Positions 11,610 to 23,275 of a DNA stretch of 64,000 bases are shown here, in pieces. The stretch's first letter is position 1; every line of letters starts with the position of its first letter. The notes beneath the pieces are model-generated. The model did no database searches. It was not told where the DNA came from and saw only the letters and a program-made list of their open reading frames with translations. Source of the DNA: Mrakia gelida (Eukaryota; Basidiomycota; Tremellomycetes; Cystofilobasidiales; Mrakiaceae); NCBI GenBank assembly GCA_024345305.1, contig BRON01000016.1:682001-746000 (forward strand), written 5' to 3'. Made by a program: the position numbers and the translations under genes.

Positions 11610-11950
11610 GTGTAGCGGAGGACGAAGACGACGAGCGAGACGACGCGCGACGTACGAGAAATGAACGACCTGATCTACTTATCTACTTATCTACCTACCT
11701 TAATCTACCTGTGATCTCTTTTAACTCTATTGATGACTGTCTTCCTGCCCACAAAGCTTCTTCTTTCAGAAAACCAAACAAAAAAGCTCAACACCTTCCG
11801 AGCGCAAGCTCAACTCGTCGAACCACGTTCTCGAGCTTCCCGCAACGTCCAGCATCGCCATCCACCCTTACCCCTCCCTCTCTCATCGCATACCCTATCC
11901 TCCTCAGCAGCACCTCACCTCAACCCAAACACATCGAGGACAACCCAGCG

Positions 11951-13792
11951 ATGTCGCAACAGATCCAGACCACGCTCTCCACCCTCCGCTCTCGTCTCCC
12001 TTCCCTCCCTTTCGAACTGCCCTATCAGTTCACCCTCAAGCTCTCCAACATCGTCGTTTATCTCGGACTGTGTTTGTTTCATGTTTGGAATTCGGTGAGC
12101 ACCATCACGAACCTGACTCGAAACTGGATGAGGAGAGAGAAGGGAAGGGAAGGAGAGAAAGAAGAGGGTGAGCTCGAGACTGACGTCTCCCCCTTTGGTT
12201 CGTCGGTTCTGAAGTTCATCTACCGACCTGAGTACCCAGCAAAGGAAACTTACCTCACGCCTGGGAAGTATGTCTTTTGGATTTGGTGAGCACCACCTCT
12301 CTTTATTTCCTGTAGAGAAGGCGGGAAGGGATGGGAAAGGGAAGCCAAAGGAAGGAGAAGGGAGATGTTCTCGAAGCTGACCTTCGCCCTCCTTCCTTCT
12401 CGTTTCGTTTCGTTCGTTCAGGCCTCTTATCCACCTCCTCCTGATAGGATACTGTGTGGTTCAGTTCCTCCCCTCCGCGAGACCGTTCATCATCGACACG
12501 ATCAGGTATAGATTTGTCCTGCTGGGGTTTATCAATGCCGTGAGTTTTGAACGGACGTTGAGCTCGATCTCGAGCTCCTTCCCTCGTCTCTCGTCCTTCG
12601 TTCGCTTCCTCCCAAGCCAACTCTAACTCACCTCGCTCCGGTCGCTTCGCTCGCACAGGCCTACCTCTACTTCCAAATCCGGAAATGGTACATCCTAGCC
12701 TTCCTCCTCTCCATCGCCCTCTCCTCAACAGTCTCCTCCATCTTCTACCTCATAAGAACGAGAGCCAAACCCTCCAACCCTCCGCCGACGAGACACGAGG
12801 AACTGTTCATTGAGATTTGGATCAAGTTGCCTTTCTCGCTTTACGTGAGTCGAACACTACTTGTTCTGGAAGGGTGGGAGAGGGAGACGAGGACGGACGA
12901 GTGAGGGAGAGCTGACCTTCGCGTTCGGGTCTTCGTTGGTTCGGACAGCACGCCTGGAGTCTGGTGCTGGGTCTTTTGACCTTGTTCCAAGCGTTCGGGA
13001 AGGATATTCACAAGGAGCATGCTGGGGCTTGGACGAAGGTTTTCGTTTTGCTTTCGTTGTGAGTCGACTCGCCCACTCCTCCCTCCCTCGCTCGAAACTG
13101 ACGCGTCTCTCTCTCTCCTCCTTCGTCGCAGAACCTTCCTCGTGCGCTTCCCTCCCTCCTTCCCCCACCCCTTGACTCCCCAACTGACTCGAGCTCCTCA
13201 TCCGCCGTTTTTACAGCTCCTCACCTCCTTCGGCTACGCCTACGCGTCGGAAGCTGGTGATCTCGCTGGGACCGTGATCATCGTTCGTCGCTTCGTCCCT
13301 CACTCTTCTTTCCTCCCCCTTTCTTACCACTGGCTCCTCTTCTCTCGCGGTGTTGCACAGACCTACACCCTCTGGGCCATCTTCGAGCACCAGCAATCCA
13401 TCCATTTCATCCACTGGAGTGCCCTCGTCTTTGCGGTTCGTCGCGTTCCACCCACCCTTCTTTCCCGCTTCCTCTTCTTCCCTCGCTTCTTCACCTCACC
13501 GACCCCCACCCCCTCTCATCTCACAAACACAGATCCTGAGTTCGTTCTCAGTAGTCAAAACTGCCATCAGCACAGTTCGTCCGCTCCGAACCAAACTTCG
13601 TCGCGTCTCCTTTTTCGTCTCGCTGAGCTCCTCCCTCCCTTCGCTTCGCGTCCACAGTACAAATACCTTGACAAACGCCGTCAGCTGGAGTCGTACTCGA
13701 GAGGGAGGGAGGCTGCTGGTGCGCACGATGCGTATACGGATGTGGGTGGGGGGGAGAGGGAGCCTTTGACCGGAGGGGGAGGGACTGTGTGA
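11951..13792 (+). CDS. Multi-span membrane protein, possibly DUF1774-like
   Basis: About nine exons can be joined from MSQQIQTTLSTLRSRLPS at 11951. Membrane segments in order are IVVYLGLCLFHVWNS, PLIHLLLIGYCVVQFLPS, YRFVLLGFINAAYLYFQI, ILAFLLSIALSSTVSSIFYL, LPFSLYHAWSLVLGLLTLFQ, KVFVLLSLTFLLLTSFGYAY, TVIITYTLWAIF, IHFIHWSALVFAIL. The tail is hydrophilic: KYLDKRRQLESYSRGREAAG, ending LTGGGGTV. There are two aromatic-rich joints (FIYRPEYPAKETYLTPGKY and HAWSLV). The length, about 320 residues, and the arrangement resemble fungal DUF1774-type proteins, but I give that only as a possibility. No catalytic motif is visible. Splice phases are consistent across every joint, so the gene itself is well supported. 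Confidence 0.75.
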
Positions 13793-14283
13793 GTGGGAGA
13801 GGAGGAAGGGGGAGGTGGAGGGTAATGATCTGATGAGCTACGATTTGGTTTGATCTGTATGTATTTGTTTGGCTGTGCGTGCGTCTGGGGGTTGTGCGAG
13901 AGTGAGAAGAGGAAGCAAGCGAGAGACGGGAAAGCGAGCGAGCGGGTTGTTGTTTCTCGCTTGCGTCGAGCTGCTGAGATACGGGAGGCAAAAGGTCGTG
14001 AGGATAGAGAGGATACAACTTGTTGAAGGAACCGACGAGAGTGAAAGGTAGCGATGCTACGAGAGAGTGGAAGAACAGTAAAGACGACGATGGAGCGATG
14101 AAGAGTCGATGAACGACGAGCGACGAAGGATATTTACAGGGGATAGAGGGAGAGGGCGGGATACGACGAGGTGGATGGAAAAGGCTGGGTACGAATGAGA
14201 GAGTAGGTGAAAACGAAGAGAGGGGAGAAGAAAGAGAGAAAGAAGACGAGGGAACGGCGATGGCGACGACGACGACGCGTCGA
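13793..14283. other. Convergent 3' intergenic region
   Basis: This lies between the stop of the multi-span gene (plus) and the stop of family A copy 2 (minus). It is purine-rich and contains the GACGCGTC site at 14274. No coding or RNA gene is seen. Confidence 0.6.
14274..14281. repeat. GACGCGTC palindrome 2 bases after family A copy 2 stop
   Basis: Read on the minus strand, the TAG stop is followed by TC and then GACGCGTC, matching the placement in the other three family A genes. Confidence 0.6.
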
Positions 14284-17116
14284 CTAGTCGATGGAGAGGT
14301 CGATCTGTTCCGAGCGGAGGATGGCGGCGGTGGGATCTGAAGCGAAAAAGAGAGAGAGAGCGTCAGCCGTGGTCAGTCGAAAGCAGGAAGAGGAGAAGAG
14401 GACTCACAGATCTCCTTGAGTCCGTTTCCGAAGCCTCGACCGACGAGGATCGTGTAGACGAGCGTGGCAACGGCGAGATTGAATCCGACGATGATTTGGA
14501 AGATCTAGAAGATACAGATTCGTCAGCTCGAGAAGGGGACGTAGAGGAGAAAAGACGAGACATACCGTTCGGATGGGAACTGGAGCGACGCGAAAGGAAG
14601 AAGAGAGAACAAAACGAGTCAGTTCGTGCTGTCGATCTTTTCGAGAATGCGATGGATTTCAAAAGACCAGCCTCCCAGTTTGTGGTGCTGGTGGGTGAGG
14701 ACGGACGAAAGGGGACGAACGAAAGGCAGAGTTGTGCAGGTACAGCGCCACGTTCGACTTCACGACTCGAGCAAACAGGACGATTTGACCGATGTTCCAA
14801 GCGATGTAGCAGATCTGGTCGAGACACAGCGTGTTCAGTTCATAGATCCGAGAAGGGGATAGAAGAGCACCGAGAGAACCACTCACCTGAAGCCCAGCCC
14901 CAACGAACAGCAGCACCCTCCGCTCTCTTCGAACGGCGAGCAACGTCAAGACGAGCCCGACCAAGTAGAGTATCGAGAGAGCCACGAAGACAGCGATAAG
15001 CTTGAGAGCCTTGGCTCGAAGTTGGTAATGCTCCCTGTCATATCTCTCCAGGCCGTACGCCCCATCGGCGCCGTAGTAGTCGGGCGACTTCCAGAACGCG
15101 TCGTACCATTCCTTCGACTCGCGTTCCTTCGTGTCCCAGATCGCGACGTATCCAACACTCCAAGTCTGCATGATTGAGAAGCAGCCGGTAAACTGGTGAA
15201 GAGACCATGAAGGCGGTCGGGCGTGAGACTTGAGGAGGAGAAGAGATGACGGATCGAGCTCACAAGGAGGAGGGAGGAGAGGACGAGGTAGTGCTGGTAG
15301 AGTTGACCTGGGGGAGAGAACGATAGTCAGAGGTGTCGCATGTCGCTTGAAGTAGAAGGATGGGGCCATAGGGGCTTACGAAGCCTGAGATCTCCCGATA
15401 CCTAAAACAAACGAAAGTCGCGTCAGTTTTCGCGGGAGGTCGACGCGTCGGGATCGAACTTCCTTTCGCGTTCACCTTCTTGTACGCGTACCATCCAAGC
15501 TCTCGATAAAGTTTCCACGCTGCCCAATCGCAGCCAAGATGAAACCTGCGTTGGAAGAAAGTGCCGGGAGAGGTCAGCGAGACGTTGCGAGCGAGCGAAG
15601 CGAGGCAGGGAGAGAAACGAACAGGAGGTCGACGATTGGGATGGCCCAGACCAGAGGAAGAGAATTCGAGGCGTTTTCCTCTTGGTCAGAAGAGATGCGC
15701 TCCGACAAGGCTGCGTTACGAAGACCAGCTTCGAGGACTGCACGAAGAGCGAAGGAAAGAGCGGGTCGTCAGTCCTCGTTCGTCTTTTTCTCGTCGCGCA
15801 GAAGCAGAAGCAAAACCCACACCCAGAGACGACGAGAAACACGTTGAAGCAGAGCACCGCGATGATATGGATCATATTCCTCGATCGGACCGCGAAGTAG
15901 GCGACAACGAGGAGAAAGAGTCTGGAAAAACACCCGGGGTCAGAACGAGAGGAAGTCGAGGCGTCGCCCCGAAGCAGACCGAAACTCACTCTGAGGCGAT
16001 TGCCTGAGGTTGGAGAACGGATGGAGATCCCCTCTGCCTTCCACTACTGTAGATGTTGTCTGAGAGGCGAGGAGCCCACTCCCTGGCGTTGTAGATCTCG
16101 AGAGGGATCAGGAGAGCGATGGTTGTGACGACGAAGAGCGAAATCGAGAGCATGAAGACCTGAGAACAGGACCCGAGCTGCTCAGCCCCTGTGAGTCACT
16201 TGAGGTAAAAGTTTGATCCATGAATCACCTGAGCAGGCCTCGTCCACACTGCAGAAGTCGTTGATGATCTTTCGAACGTTCCGAGAGTGAATCCTGGAAA
16301 CGGAAACAAGTTCGACGCGAGTCAACAAACGAGCCCGTCCTCGTCGTCCACTCGCTCGAGGAAGGTGAGCGACAACCAAAGCCAAGATCAAAGGAAGGAA
16401 AGGCTACTAACCAGCTTTAGAACTGTCAAGAAACAAGAGTGAGAACAAACGCGTCGATTTCTGAGCATCGGAGGAGTCAAGCTCACGGCGGACTCACCTT
16501 GGAAGAAGAGGCTTCTCGGGATCACCACGTGCCTTGAAGACCTCGTAAGACGAGTCGTACTGGACTGAGATCGACTCGTAGGGGTCCTGTAGCGTCGAGA
16601 GGAGTGAAGGGGCGAAGGAAGGGAGATCAAGCGAGGAAGAGGCGACGGAGAGCGAGAGAGCGAGTCGATCAGCCCTTGACGCCTTCTCAACCTCCTCGAG
16701 ATCGACTCAGATGATCAAACGAACCCGATAAGATCCGTTCCGGCTCTTGGAAGCTTCATCTGAGACGTCAAGAGAAGCAGAAGAGTATCCTGGAGGGGAA
16801 CGGAGCAAAGGAGTCAGGTCCGTTCCTCGAATCAGCCCTCCCGTTTCCACCTCTTCCGAGCGAGCACTGGGAGCGATAGAGGACTCACCGAGCATGTGAC
16901 TGGTAACAAGCAAGCGGGAAGCGAGAAGAGGAAGGTTGTCAGCTCGATGAGCTTGGGAAGGCAAGAAGAAAGGGAGGGAGGAAGGGAGAGGAAAGTTGAG
17001 CTCGACGAAGCTCACAGAGTCTCGAGGCCATCCTTCTGCCCTTCGTACCCCTGCTTGGGAGCCAGTTCCGCTGGAGTATAACCTCGAGGCGCTAGCTCGT
17101 ACATCTGAGAGGACAT
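14284..17116 (-). CDS. Polytopic membrane protein, family A copy 2
   Basis: Complete copy on the minus strand. It starts MSSQMYELAPRGYTPAELAP at 17116, closely matching copy 3 (MSSQKYELVAIRSPSPELT). Several very short N-terminal exons follow, then a TM-rich core: VFMLSISLFVVTTIALLIPL-like, LFLLVVAYFAVRSRNMIHII, LWSGPSQ-region replaced by the WAIP...LLFHLGCDWAAWKLYRELG block, FTGCFSIMQTWSVGYVAIWD, LIAVFVALSILYLVGLVLTL, and ICYIAWNIGQIVLFARVVKS. It ends PTAAILRSEQIDLSID. About eight spans and roughly 430 residues are expected. Exon order and phases match copies 1, 3 and 4. Its 5' leader shares a conserved block and short upstream ORF with copy 3. No function is assigned; a membrane transport or sensing role would be pure guesswork. 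Confidence 0.82.
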
Positions 17117-18157
17117 GTTGAGAAGCAGAAGGGTGAAGGGGGTCGTTGGAAGGTTGGGAAGGGGGCCAGGTTCAGTGTTCGGCTCTTGGACCAAGGGCAG
17201 AAGTTCGTTTGCGATCAGCTTCGACGAGGCGTTTCTGCAGGGGCTTGGCCCTTTGTGCATGAAGAGATCGAACTGAGGCAGCGCTAGATCTCGAGGTTCC
17301 TTTAGTCGAGAGGCGAGCGAGCAAGACTGGCGAGAGGGAAGGAAGTTGGGAGGTCTCGCAGGAGAGAAGGAGCGAGGAGAGATCAGAGAGGAGGACGAGG
17401 GAGGACGCTACTGAGGGTGGGTCCTGGAGCCTTCAAGCTCAAACATCCAGGAAGATGGAGGGTCATCTCCAGACGAGGATGAGCTCGATACCGAAAAAAG
17501 GGGAGACGGAGGGAAGGAGGTCCTGGCTTGTAAGAGGGAAGGAAGGAGTCGAGCGAGCTCAACTCGATTTCATCGAGGTCGTGGTCTTCGTTTTCTCTCC
17601 TTCCCTCGCGACCATCACGAGCCAAATCTTCACTTATCGTCTCTTGAGCCACCCAGCCTTCCTCTTTACTGCTTCGGAAGAAGACCTTTTTTCCAGCCTC
17701 TCCAGCGCTCGCACCTCTTTGAAGGCCCGAAGCTTAGCTCTTGATCCGACCACACCTCCCCTCCCTCCCCCATTCGCCCTCGACTCTCGCTCCTTGGATG
17801 GCCCAGCTCTTTCTCCGCCAGTCTCATCGACACTGATCTCCTGCTTCCACGCACTCCACTGCGCCTTCCAACGTTCTCTTTCCGCTTTCCTTCGAGATGA
17901 GCACGAGATGGAGGGCGAGGCAGGCAGGCACGACGCTCTTGGAAGGTACGCCCTCTCGACCCCTCTCGACCCAGCAGCAGGTCCTAGTTCTGAGAGGCGA
18001 TGCGCAATCACACTCGCAGCTCCATCTCTCCAAAGGGAGGTAGACTGGCTGCCCTTTCTTCCTTCCGACCACATCGCCCCAAATCGCCCTCCTCGACATC
18101 GACTCAACCTCGACCTTCGACCCTCTTCGTTTTCGTTCTCTCTTCTCGACCTTCGCC
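17117..18157. other. Divergent promoter region between family A copy 2 and GPI protein 2
   Basis: About 1 kb lies between two divergent starts. The left part holds the conserved family A leader (17383-17570, described separately). The rest is rich in ACCTT/CTC tracts. A long plus-strand open frame crosses it, but it has coding-unlike composition and runs through introns of the next gene, so I reject it. Confidence 0.55.
17383..17466 (-). promoter_or_regulatory. Conserved leader and upstream ORF of family A copy 2
   Basis: An upstream ORF begins MTLHLPGCLSLKAPG, 350 bases before the main ATG. The flanking sequence (to about 17570) aligns with the leader of copy 3, including CTCCTTCCTTCCCTCTTA and the stretch around the uORF start. 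In copy 3 the matching uORF is MTFHPSG followed by a stop. Control of translation by the uORF is inferred. Confidence 0.45.
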
Positions 18158-19543
18158 ATGCTCGCTATCAAGACCTTCTTCCTCATCGCTCACTACGTTC
18201 TCATTGGCTCGCTCCTCGCTCAAGGTGCGTTCTCGAGCTTCCATCTCTCGTCCTTCTCAATCCTCTCCTCTCCTCACTCCCATCGCTGCCTCGAACTGAA
18301 CTCTCTTTCTTCCTCTTCCTCCACATCACAGCTGCGCCTCACCAAAGTAAGGATTCCTCTTCACTATTTCCTCCGCCTGCCGTTCAGCGTCGGTCACCTT
18401 CGCTGACCTCGTTCCTTGCTCCTCTTCCTCCAGACGTCGGAAGCAACGACCTCGTCGTCCGAGCTGCTCGACGTTCGTGCCTGCTCTTCTGCTCCATTGC
18501 TCTGCTCTGGCATGCTGATCAACTCTTCCCCACTCTTCTTTTCTTTCCTCAGGAAAGGACCTCGGGCTCGCTCATTTCCAGAAGTTGAGGGCTCGACAAT
18601 CGGACGCGGTGAGTCCGGAGCTCGAGTCTTTCTTCTTTTCTTTCCTCCGTCCGTCTACCTCGTCTCGATACTGAAGCTCCTGCGTCTTCTTTCTTCTCAC
18701 CAGGCTATCGAGGCTTGCTCTGACGTCTGTGCCTACGACATCATCTACCCTCAATCTGTCTGCCCTGGCGACGTCGCTGATCACGACAACTCATGTACGT
18801 CGTCGAACTCCCTTTTCTCTTGCTTCTCTTCCTCGATGATACCGAACACATTGATCCGTCTTGTTCCACTACTCGAAACCTTCAGGCTACTGCTCTCCGC
18901 TCCACATCACGAGGGACACGGCCGTTCGTCGTCGCCTCGTCGTCTCCCTTCCTCTCTTTCGGACGTCACGGAGTCTTCGCTGATTCCTCTTTCCTTCGTC
19001 CCCATCATCTCGCTCATCCTGCAGTGCGAGACCTGCTACTTCAAGGAGGACCCTTCCTACGTGATCGTGTTCGGGGATCAACAGTTCACCAGCGTCGAGG
19101 CTTACATTGATGGTTCGTCGCGTCGTCTCTTCCCTCCCCTTTCTCCTCCTTCCTTTCGCAGGAAAGAACTGACTCGAAGTCCACTTCTCGTCTTGCGATA
19201 GTCTACACCTCCGATTGGTGAGTATCAACCTCTCTCTCTCTCTGATCCTCTCCTCCTCGTCGGACGGCTGACCTGCTCGACCGTCTTCCATTTCGTTCGT
19301 CCGATTCGACCCATCAGCGCGACGACCGAGACCACCGTTGTCGAGGAGGAGGACGATCCCTCTACCACCGGCTCAGGACCCTCTACTCCTACCACTCGCG
19401 CCGCTTCGCCGCCTACGACTACCGCTGCTCGAGCCACCGCGACGGTCGCGTCGACCGCTCAAACTGGAGGAGGAGGATCTAGGGTCGAGCTCGCTGCTTC
19501 GTTGTTGTTGGGAGCTTTGGGGTTCGCTTCTCTTCTTGTTTGA
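18158..19543 (+). CDS. Secreted Cys-rich GPI-anchored protein 2
   Basis: Eight or nine short exons join in consistent phase. MLAIKTFFLIAHYVLIGSLL is the signal peptide. AQAAPHQNVGSNDLVVRAAR and RKDLGLAHFQKLRARQSDA follow. The Cys-rich core is AIEACSDVCAYDIIYPQSVC, PGDVADHDNSCYCSPLHIT, and ACETCYFKEDPSYVIVFGD, ending VYTSDC. The last exon is a Thr/Pro/Ala-rich stalk and the hydrophobic tail VELAASLLLGALGFASLLV. This has the same plan as the protein at 10439: signal peptide, about nine Cys including CxC and CxxC, acidic/Thr stalk and GPI-type tail. A dibasic stretch (ARRK) near residue 40 could be a Kex2-like cleavage site, which is inference. It is roughly 240 residues long. A role in the cell wall or at the surface is likely; the exact function is unknown. 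Confidence 0.75.
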
Positions 19544-20138
19544 TCAGTTCTCCTCGTTCCTCTTGCTTTGCTTTGACTCGCTCACTCTTCGCTGTACCCA
19601 CTCGCCTTCCAATCACGACCACCCTCTCCCTTAGCTTTCACTCGTTCTGCCTCTTGCCCGCTAGTGAGCTTCGCACTCTTCGTTTCGCTTCACGACTCAC
19701 TTATTCTATGGATCGTTCCAACGCTCAGCTACCTCGATGGAAGAGGAGGAGAGACGGGAGCGAAGGACGAACAAAACGTCGAGACTCGACGCGTCGTCGC
19801 TTCCCTCTCTCTCCCCCTCTCTCTCTCTCTCCCTCTTCGCTCTCGCGCTCTTCTTCTCTCTCTGCACTCTTTCTCTCTCCCTTTCAACCTTAGAACAGGA
19901 TTATAAAGAAGGAAATGTATTCAAAACGAAACGAAACGACCGAAAACCAAAGAGAGCGACCCAACCCAACCCAAACCCCAACCAGCGCGAAACCAGCAGA
20001 AAGCGAGCGAGCGAGCCAAAACGAAGAAAGGAGAGAAAACGAAGGGAGGGGGGGTAGGGGTGGGGAAAACGGGGGGGCAAAGCAAATTTACAAGGCGAGT
20101 GACCGAGCTGGGGTAGGTAGCGAGTTGGTCGAGCACGT
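19544..20138. other. Convergent 3' intergenic region
   Basis: This is untranslated DNA between GPI protein 2 (plus) and alpha-tubulin (minus). It holds pyrimidine runs of TCTC type near 19800-19880, a GACGCGTC site at 19788 and an A-rich stretch near 19900-20000. No coding frame is supported. Confidence 0.6.
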
Positions 20139-22754
20139 TTAGTACTCTCCCTCCTCCTCATCAGCGTCGGCGGAGTCGACTCCAACCTCCTCGTAGTCCT
20201 TCTCGAGGGCGGCGAGATCCTCTCGAGCCTCGGAGAACTGGGGACGAAAGGAACGAGCGAAGAGGGCGGAGGGGTGGGTCAGCGATTTGGTCTCGAGTGA
20301 AGTCAAGACGGGAACGAGCTCGAGACGGTAAAGCTCGCGGACTCGAGCGAGAAGAAAGAAAGAAAAACGGGAACGTACCTCTCCCTCCTCCATACCCTCT
20401 CCGACGTACCAGTGGACGAAGGCCCTCTTGGAGTAGAGGAGATCGAACTTCTGGTCGAGTCGGGCCCAAGCGGACGCGATGGCGGTGGTGTTGCTGGAAG
20501 AAGATGAACGTAAGGCGAAGGTCAGGTTCGGTTCGTTTCGAGAGGCGTTCGAAAGAGAAGAGAAGGGGAACTCACGAGAGCATGCAGAGGGACCTAGAGA
20601 CCTTGGCGGTATCTCCTCCGGGGACGAGCGCTGAGGAAGAAAGGAGCGAAGGAGGGCGAGTCAGCTTCGGTTCGGGAAGGGGGAAGGGAGGCGACGAGAC
20701 GAGGCGAGAAGACTCACCAGGAGGCTCGTTGCAGATACCGAGCTTGAATCCGGTAGGGCACCAGTCGACGAACTGGATCTGTAGTCGCGAAGAACGATGA
20801 AAACAAGGTCAGTGATCTAGTCGAGACGAGGTAGGAAGGAGAGGGAGAGAACGAACGGTTCGCTTGGTCTTGATGGACGCGATGGCGGCGTTGCAGTCCT
20901 TGGGGACGACGTCTCCTCGGTAGAGCAAGCAGCAAGCCATGTACTTTCCCTGTCGAGGGTCACACTTGACCTGTACGACGAAAACAAAAGGAAGAGAGGG
21001 AGAGTCAGAACAACAGCTCGTCGACGACGAACGAAAGCAGAGGCGAGAGAGGGACGAACCATCTGGTTGGAAGACTCGAAGCACGAGTAGGTCATCTCGG
21101 AGACGGAGTTCTGCTCGTGGTAGGCCTTGTCGGCGGAGAGGATGGGCGCGTAGGTAGCGAGAGGGAAATGAATCCTGGGGAAAGGAACCAAGTTGGTCTG
21201 GAACTCGTTCAAGTCGACGTTGAGGGATCCATCGAATCGAAGGGAAGCGGTGATGGAGGAGACGACCTGGGCGATGAGCCTGTTGAGGTTGGTGTACGTG
21301 GGGGACTGGATACCGAGGTTTCGTCGGCAGATCTCGTAGATACTGCAAGGAAGGACGAAGACGAAGGACGAGAGGTCAGGTCGAGCTCGAGGAGTTGGCA
21401 TCGCAGGATGAAGGGAGAGACGATGGACTCACGCCTCGTTATCAACCATGAACGAACAGTCGGAGTGCTCGAGGGTGGTGTGAGTGGTGAGGACCGAGTT
21501 GTAAGGCTCGACGACGGAGTTGGAGACCTACGAAACAGAGCGAGTCGAGGACGAGGTCAGCTTCGATCTTCCTTATCGACGGATAGAACATTTCGAGACT
21601 CACCTTGGGAGCGGGGTAAACCGAGAACTCGAGCTTGGACTTCTTACCGTAGTCGGTGGAGAGCCTCTCGAGGAGGAGAGCTCCGAAACCGGATCCAGTT
21701 CCTCCACCGAACGAGTGGAAGACGAAGAATCCCTGGAGACCGGAACAGTTGTCGGCGAGGTTTCTGACTCGGTCAAGGACGGTGTCGATGAGCTCCTTTC
21801 CGACAGTGTAGTGTCCTCGGGCGTCTATAGACCGGCGCGAGAAAACGAAGTCAGCGAAGGCGTTCGAATGGGAAGGAAGGGAAGGAGGAAGGAGCGAAGG
21901 TGTCGAACGCACAGTTGTTGGCGGCGTCCTCCTTTCCAGAGATCAAAGTCTGGGGGTGGAAGAGAGACTTGTAGGCTCCAGTTCGGACCTCGTCAATGAC
22001 GTTGGGCTCGAGATCGACCTAGAAAGCGAAAGAGACGAAGGAAGAAGGTTGGTCAGAACGGTTTAGCGACGCGACGAAGGGAAGAAAAGCAAAAGGGCGC
22101 GGAAGGAGGAAGGAGCAGATGGGGGGGAGGGAGGACTCACGTAGAGGGACCTGGGGACGTGCTTTCCGGATCCGGTCTCCGAGAAGAAGGTGGAGAAACC
22201 GTCGTCGTTGGCAGAGGGAGATCCCTCCATGATTCGACCATCGGGCTGGAGGAGGAAGGGAAAACAAAGGGGAAGGGGAGGGAGGGAGGTATGAAAAGTC
22301 AGTGAACGATTGAGCTCAACGCGGTCATTTGCATCCCTTCGAGAGCTCGAGATGGTGCTCTGGAGGAAGATGGATCCCTCCTCGAGGCACCCGAGGTGTT
22401 TTCAGGTTGAAAAACGCGTTTGAGGATGTAGGAGGAGGGAGGGGATCCGTTCGCCACCTCCCCAAGTCCGCTCCCCTTCGTTTCCCTTCCATCGCCCCTC
22501 CTTCCACCCTTCCAAACAGAGAAGAAACTATAGACTCACGCTCAACCCGTGCTCGATGGTATAGAGCTCCCAGCAGGCGTTACCAATCTGGACTCCGGCT
22601 TGTCCGCTGTAGAAGAGCAGAAGAGAGAAAGGGAAGGAGAAGGAGGGTCAGTCCCTGATGGTTGAGCGAGAAGCGAGAAGGAACCAAGACGAGCTGTCGC
22701 CGAGTTTGAAAGCGAACTGGGAACTTACACGTGGATGGAGATGACTTCTCGCAT
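20139..22754 (-). CDS. TUB1: Alpha-tubulin
   Basis: It starts MREVISIHV at 22754, and the next exons read [40 protein letters not shown] and [20 protein letters not shown]. The tubulin GTP-binding signature GGGTGSGFG is present in [20 protein letters not shown], followed by [36 protein letters not shown] and [20 protein letters not shown] are alpha-type. The tail is acidic and ends EEEGEY, with the genetically encoded C-terminal Tyr. About nine introns interrupt about 450 codons, the usual length. Alpha-tubulin pairs with beta-tubulin to form microtubule dimers. Residue 40 is Ser rather than Lys, so the K40 acetylation site of animals is absent, as in other fungi. It is head to head with PAN3. 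The identity is certain. Confidence 0.97.
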
Positions 22755-23275
22755 TGTCTGTGGATGTACGCCATCGATGAGAGCGAGAGGGATGCAATAG
22801 AAGGAGGAGGAGGGTGGCGAAGGGGAGGAAGGAAGGGGAACGTGTTGTTGGTCGAGAGAGAAGGAGAGAAAGAAGGACAACCAGGTCAGCTCTAGACTGG
22901 ATTCTTTCGCGTAGATGCTTGGACGTACGATTTGCTTTGTAGAAGGGCGGAGGAAGGGAGAAAAAGAGAAAGAGTTTGGCCGAGAAGGGTGGGAGAGGTG
23001 AGGAAACAAGAGAAGGGGAGGGGAGGGTTCGTCTTTGGACGCGGACGCTCGCCGTTGAGCCCTCGAGAATATATATATTGCGGATCTCGCTGTTTTGGTA
23101 GAGCGAGGTCGAGCTATGTGTACTAGAGCGAGGAACTTCTCGAGCCTCAAAAAGTATACAGCTGCGAAAAGCGAGCTGGGGAAGGAGAGTTCGAGCTCTC
23201 CTCCTCCCTGACCTTCAACGCCATCCTCCTTCTCCTCACCTCCCCTCCGCCTTCTCCCCTTCCTCCCCCTCAGCG
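22755..23275. promoter_or_regulatory. Bidirectional promoter of alpha-tubulin and PAN3
   Basis: A 521-base divergent region. An AT run (AATATATATATT, 23068-23079) lies 314 bases upstream of the tubulin ATG and 197 bases upstream of the PAN3 ATG. It could serve as a TATA element for either gene. The side near PAN3 is C/T-rich. Confidence 0.5.

Noticed and set aside
17455..18588. Long plus-strand open frame of 377 codons
   Set aside because: It has Ser/Pro/Leu/Arg composition typical of CT-rich non-coding DNA, runs through introns of the GPI protein 2 gene, and its beginning overlaps the antisense of the family A leader.
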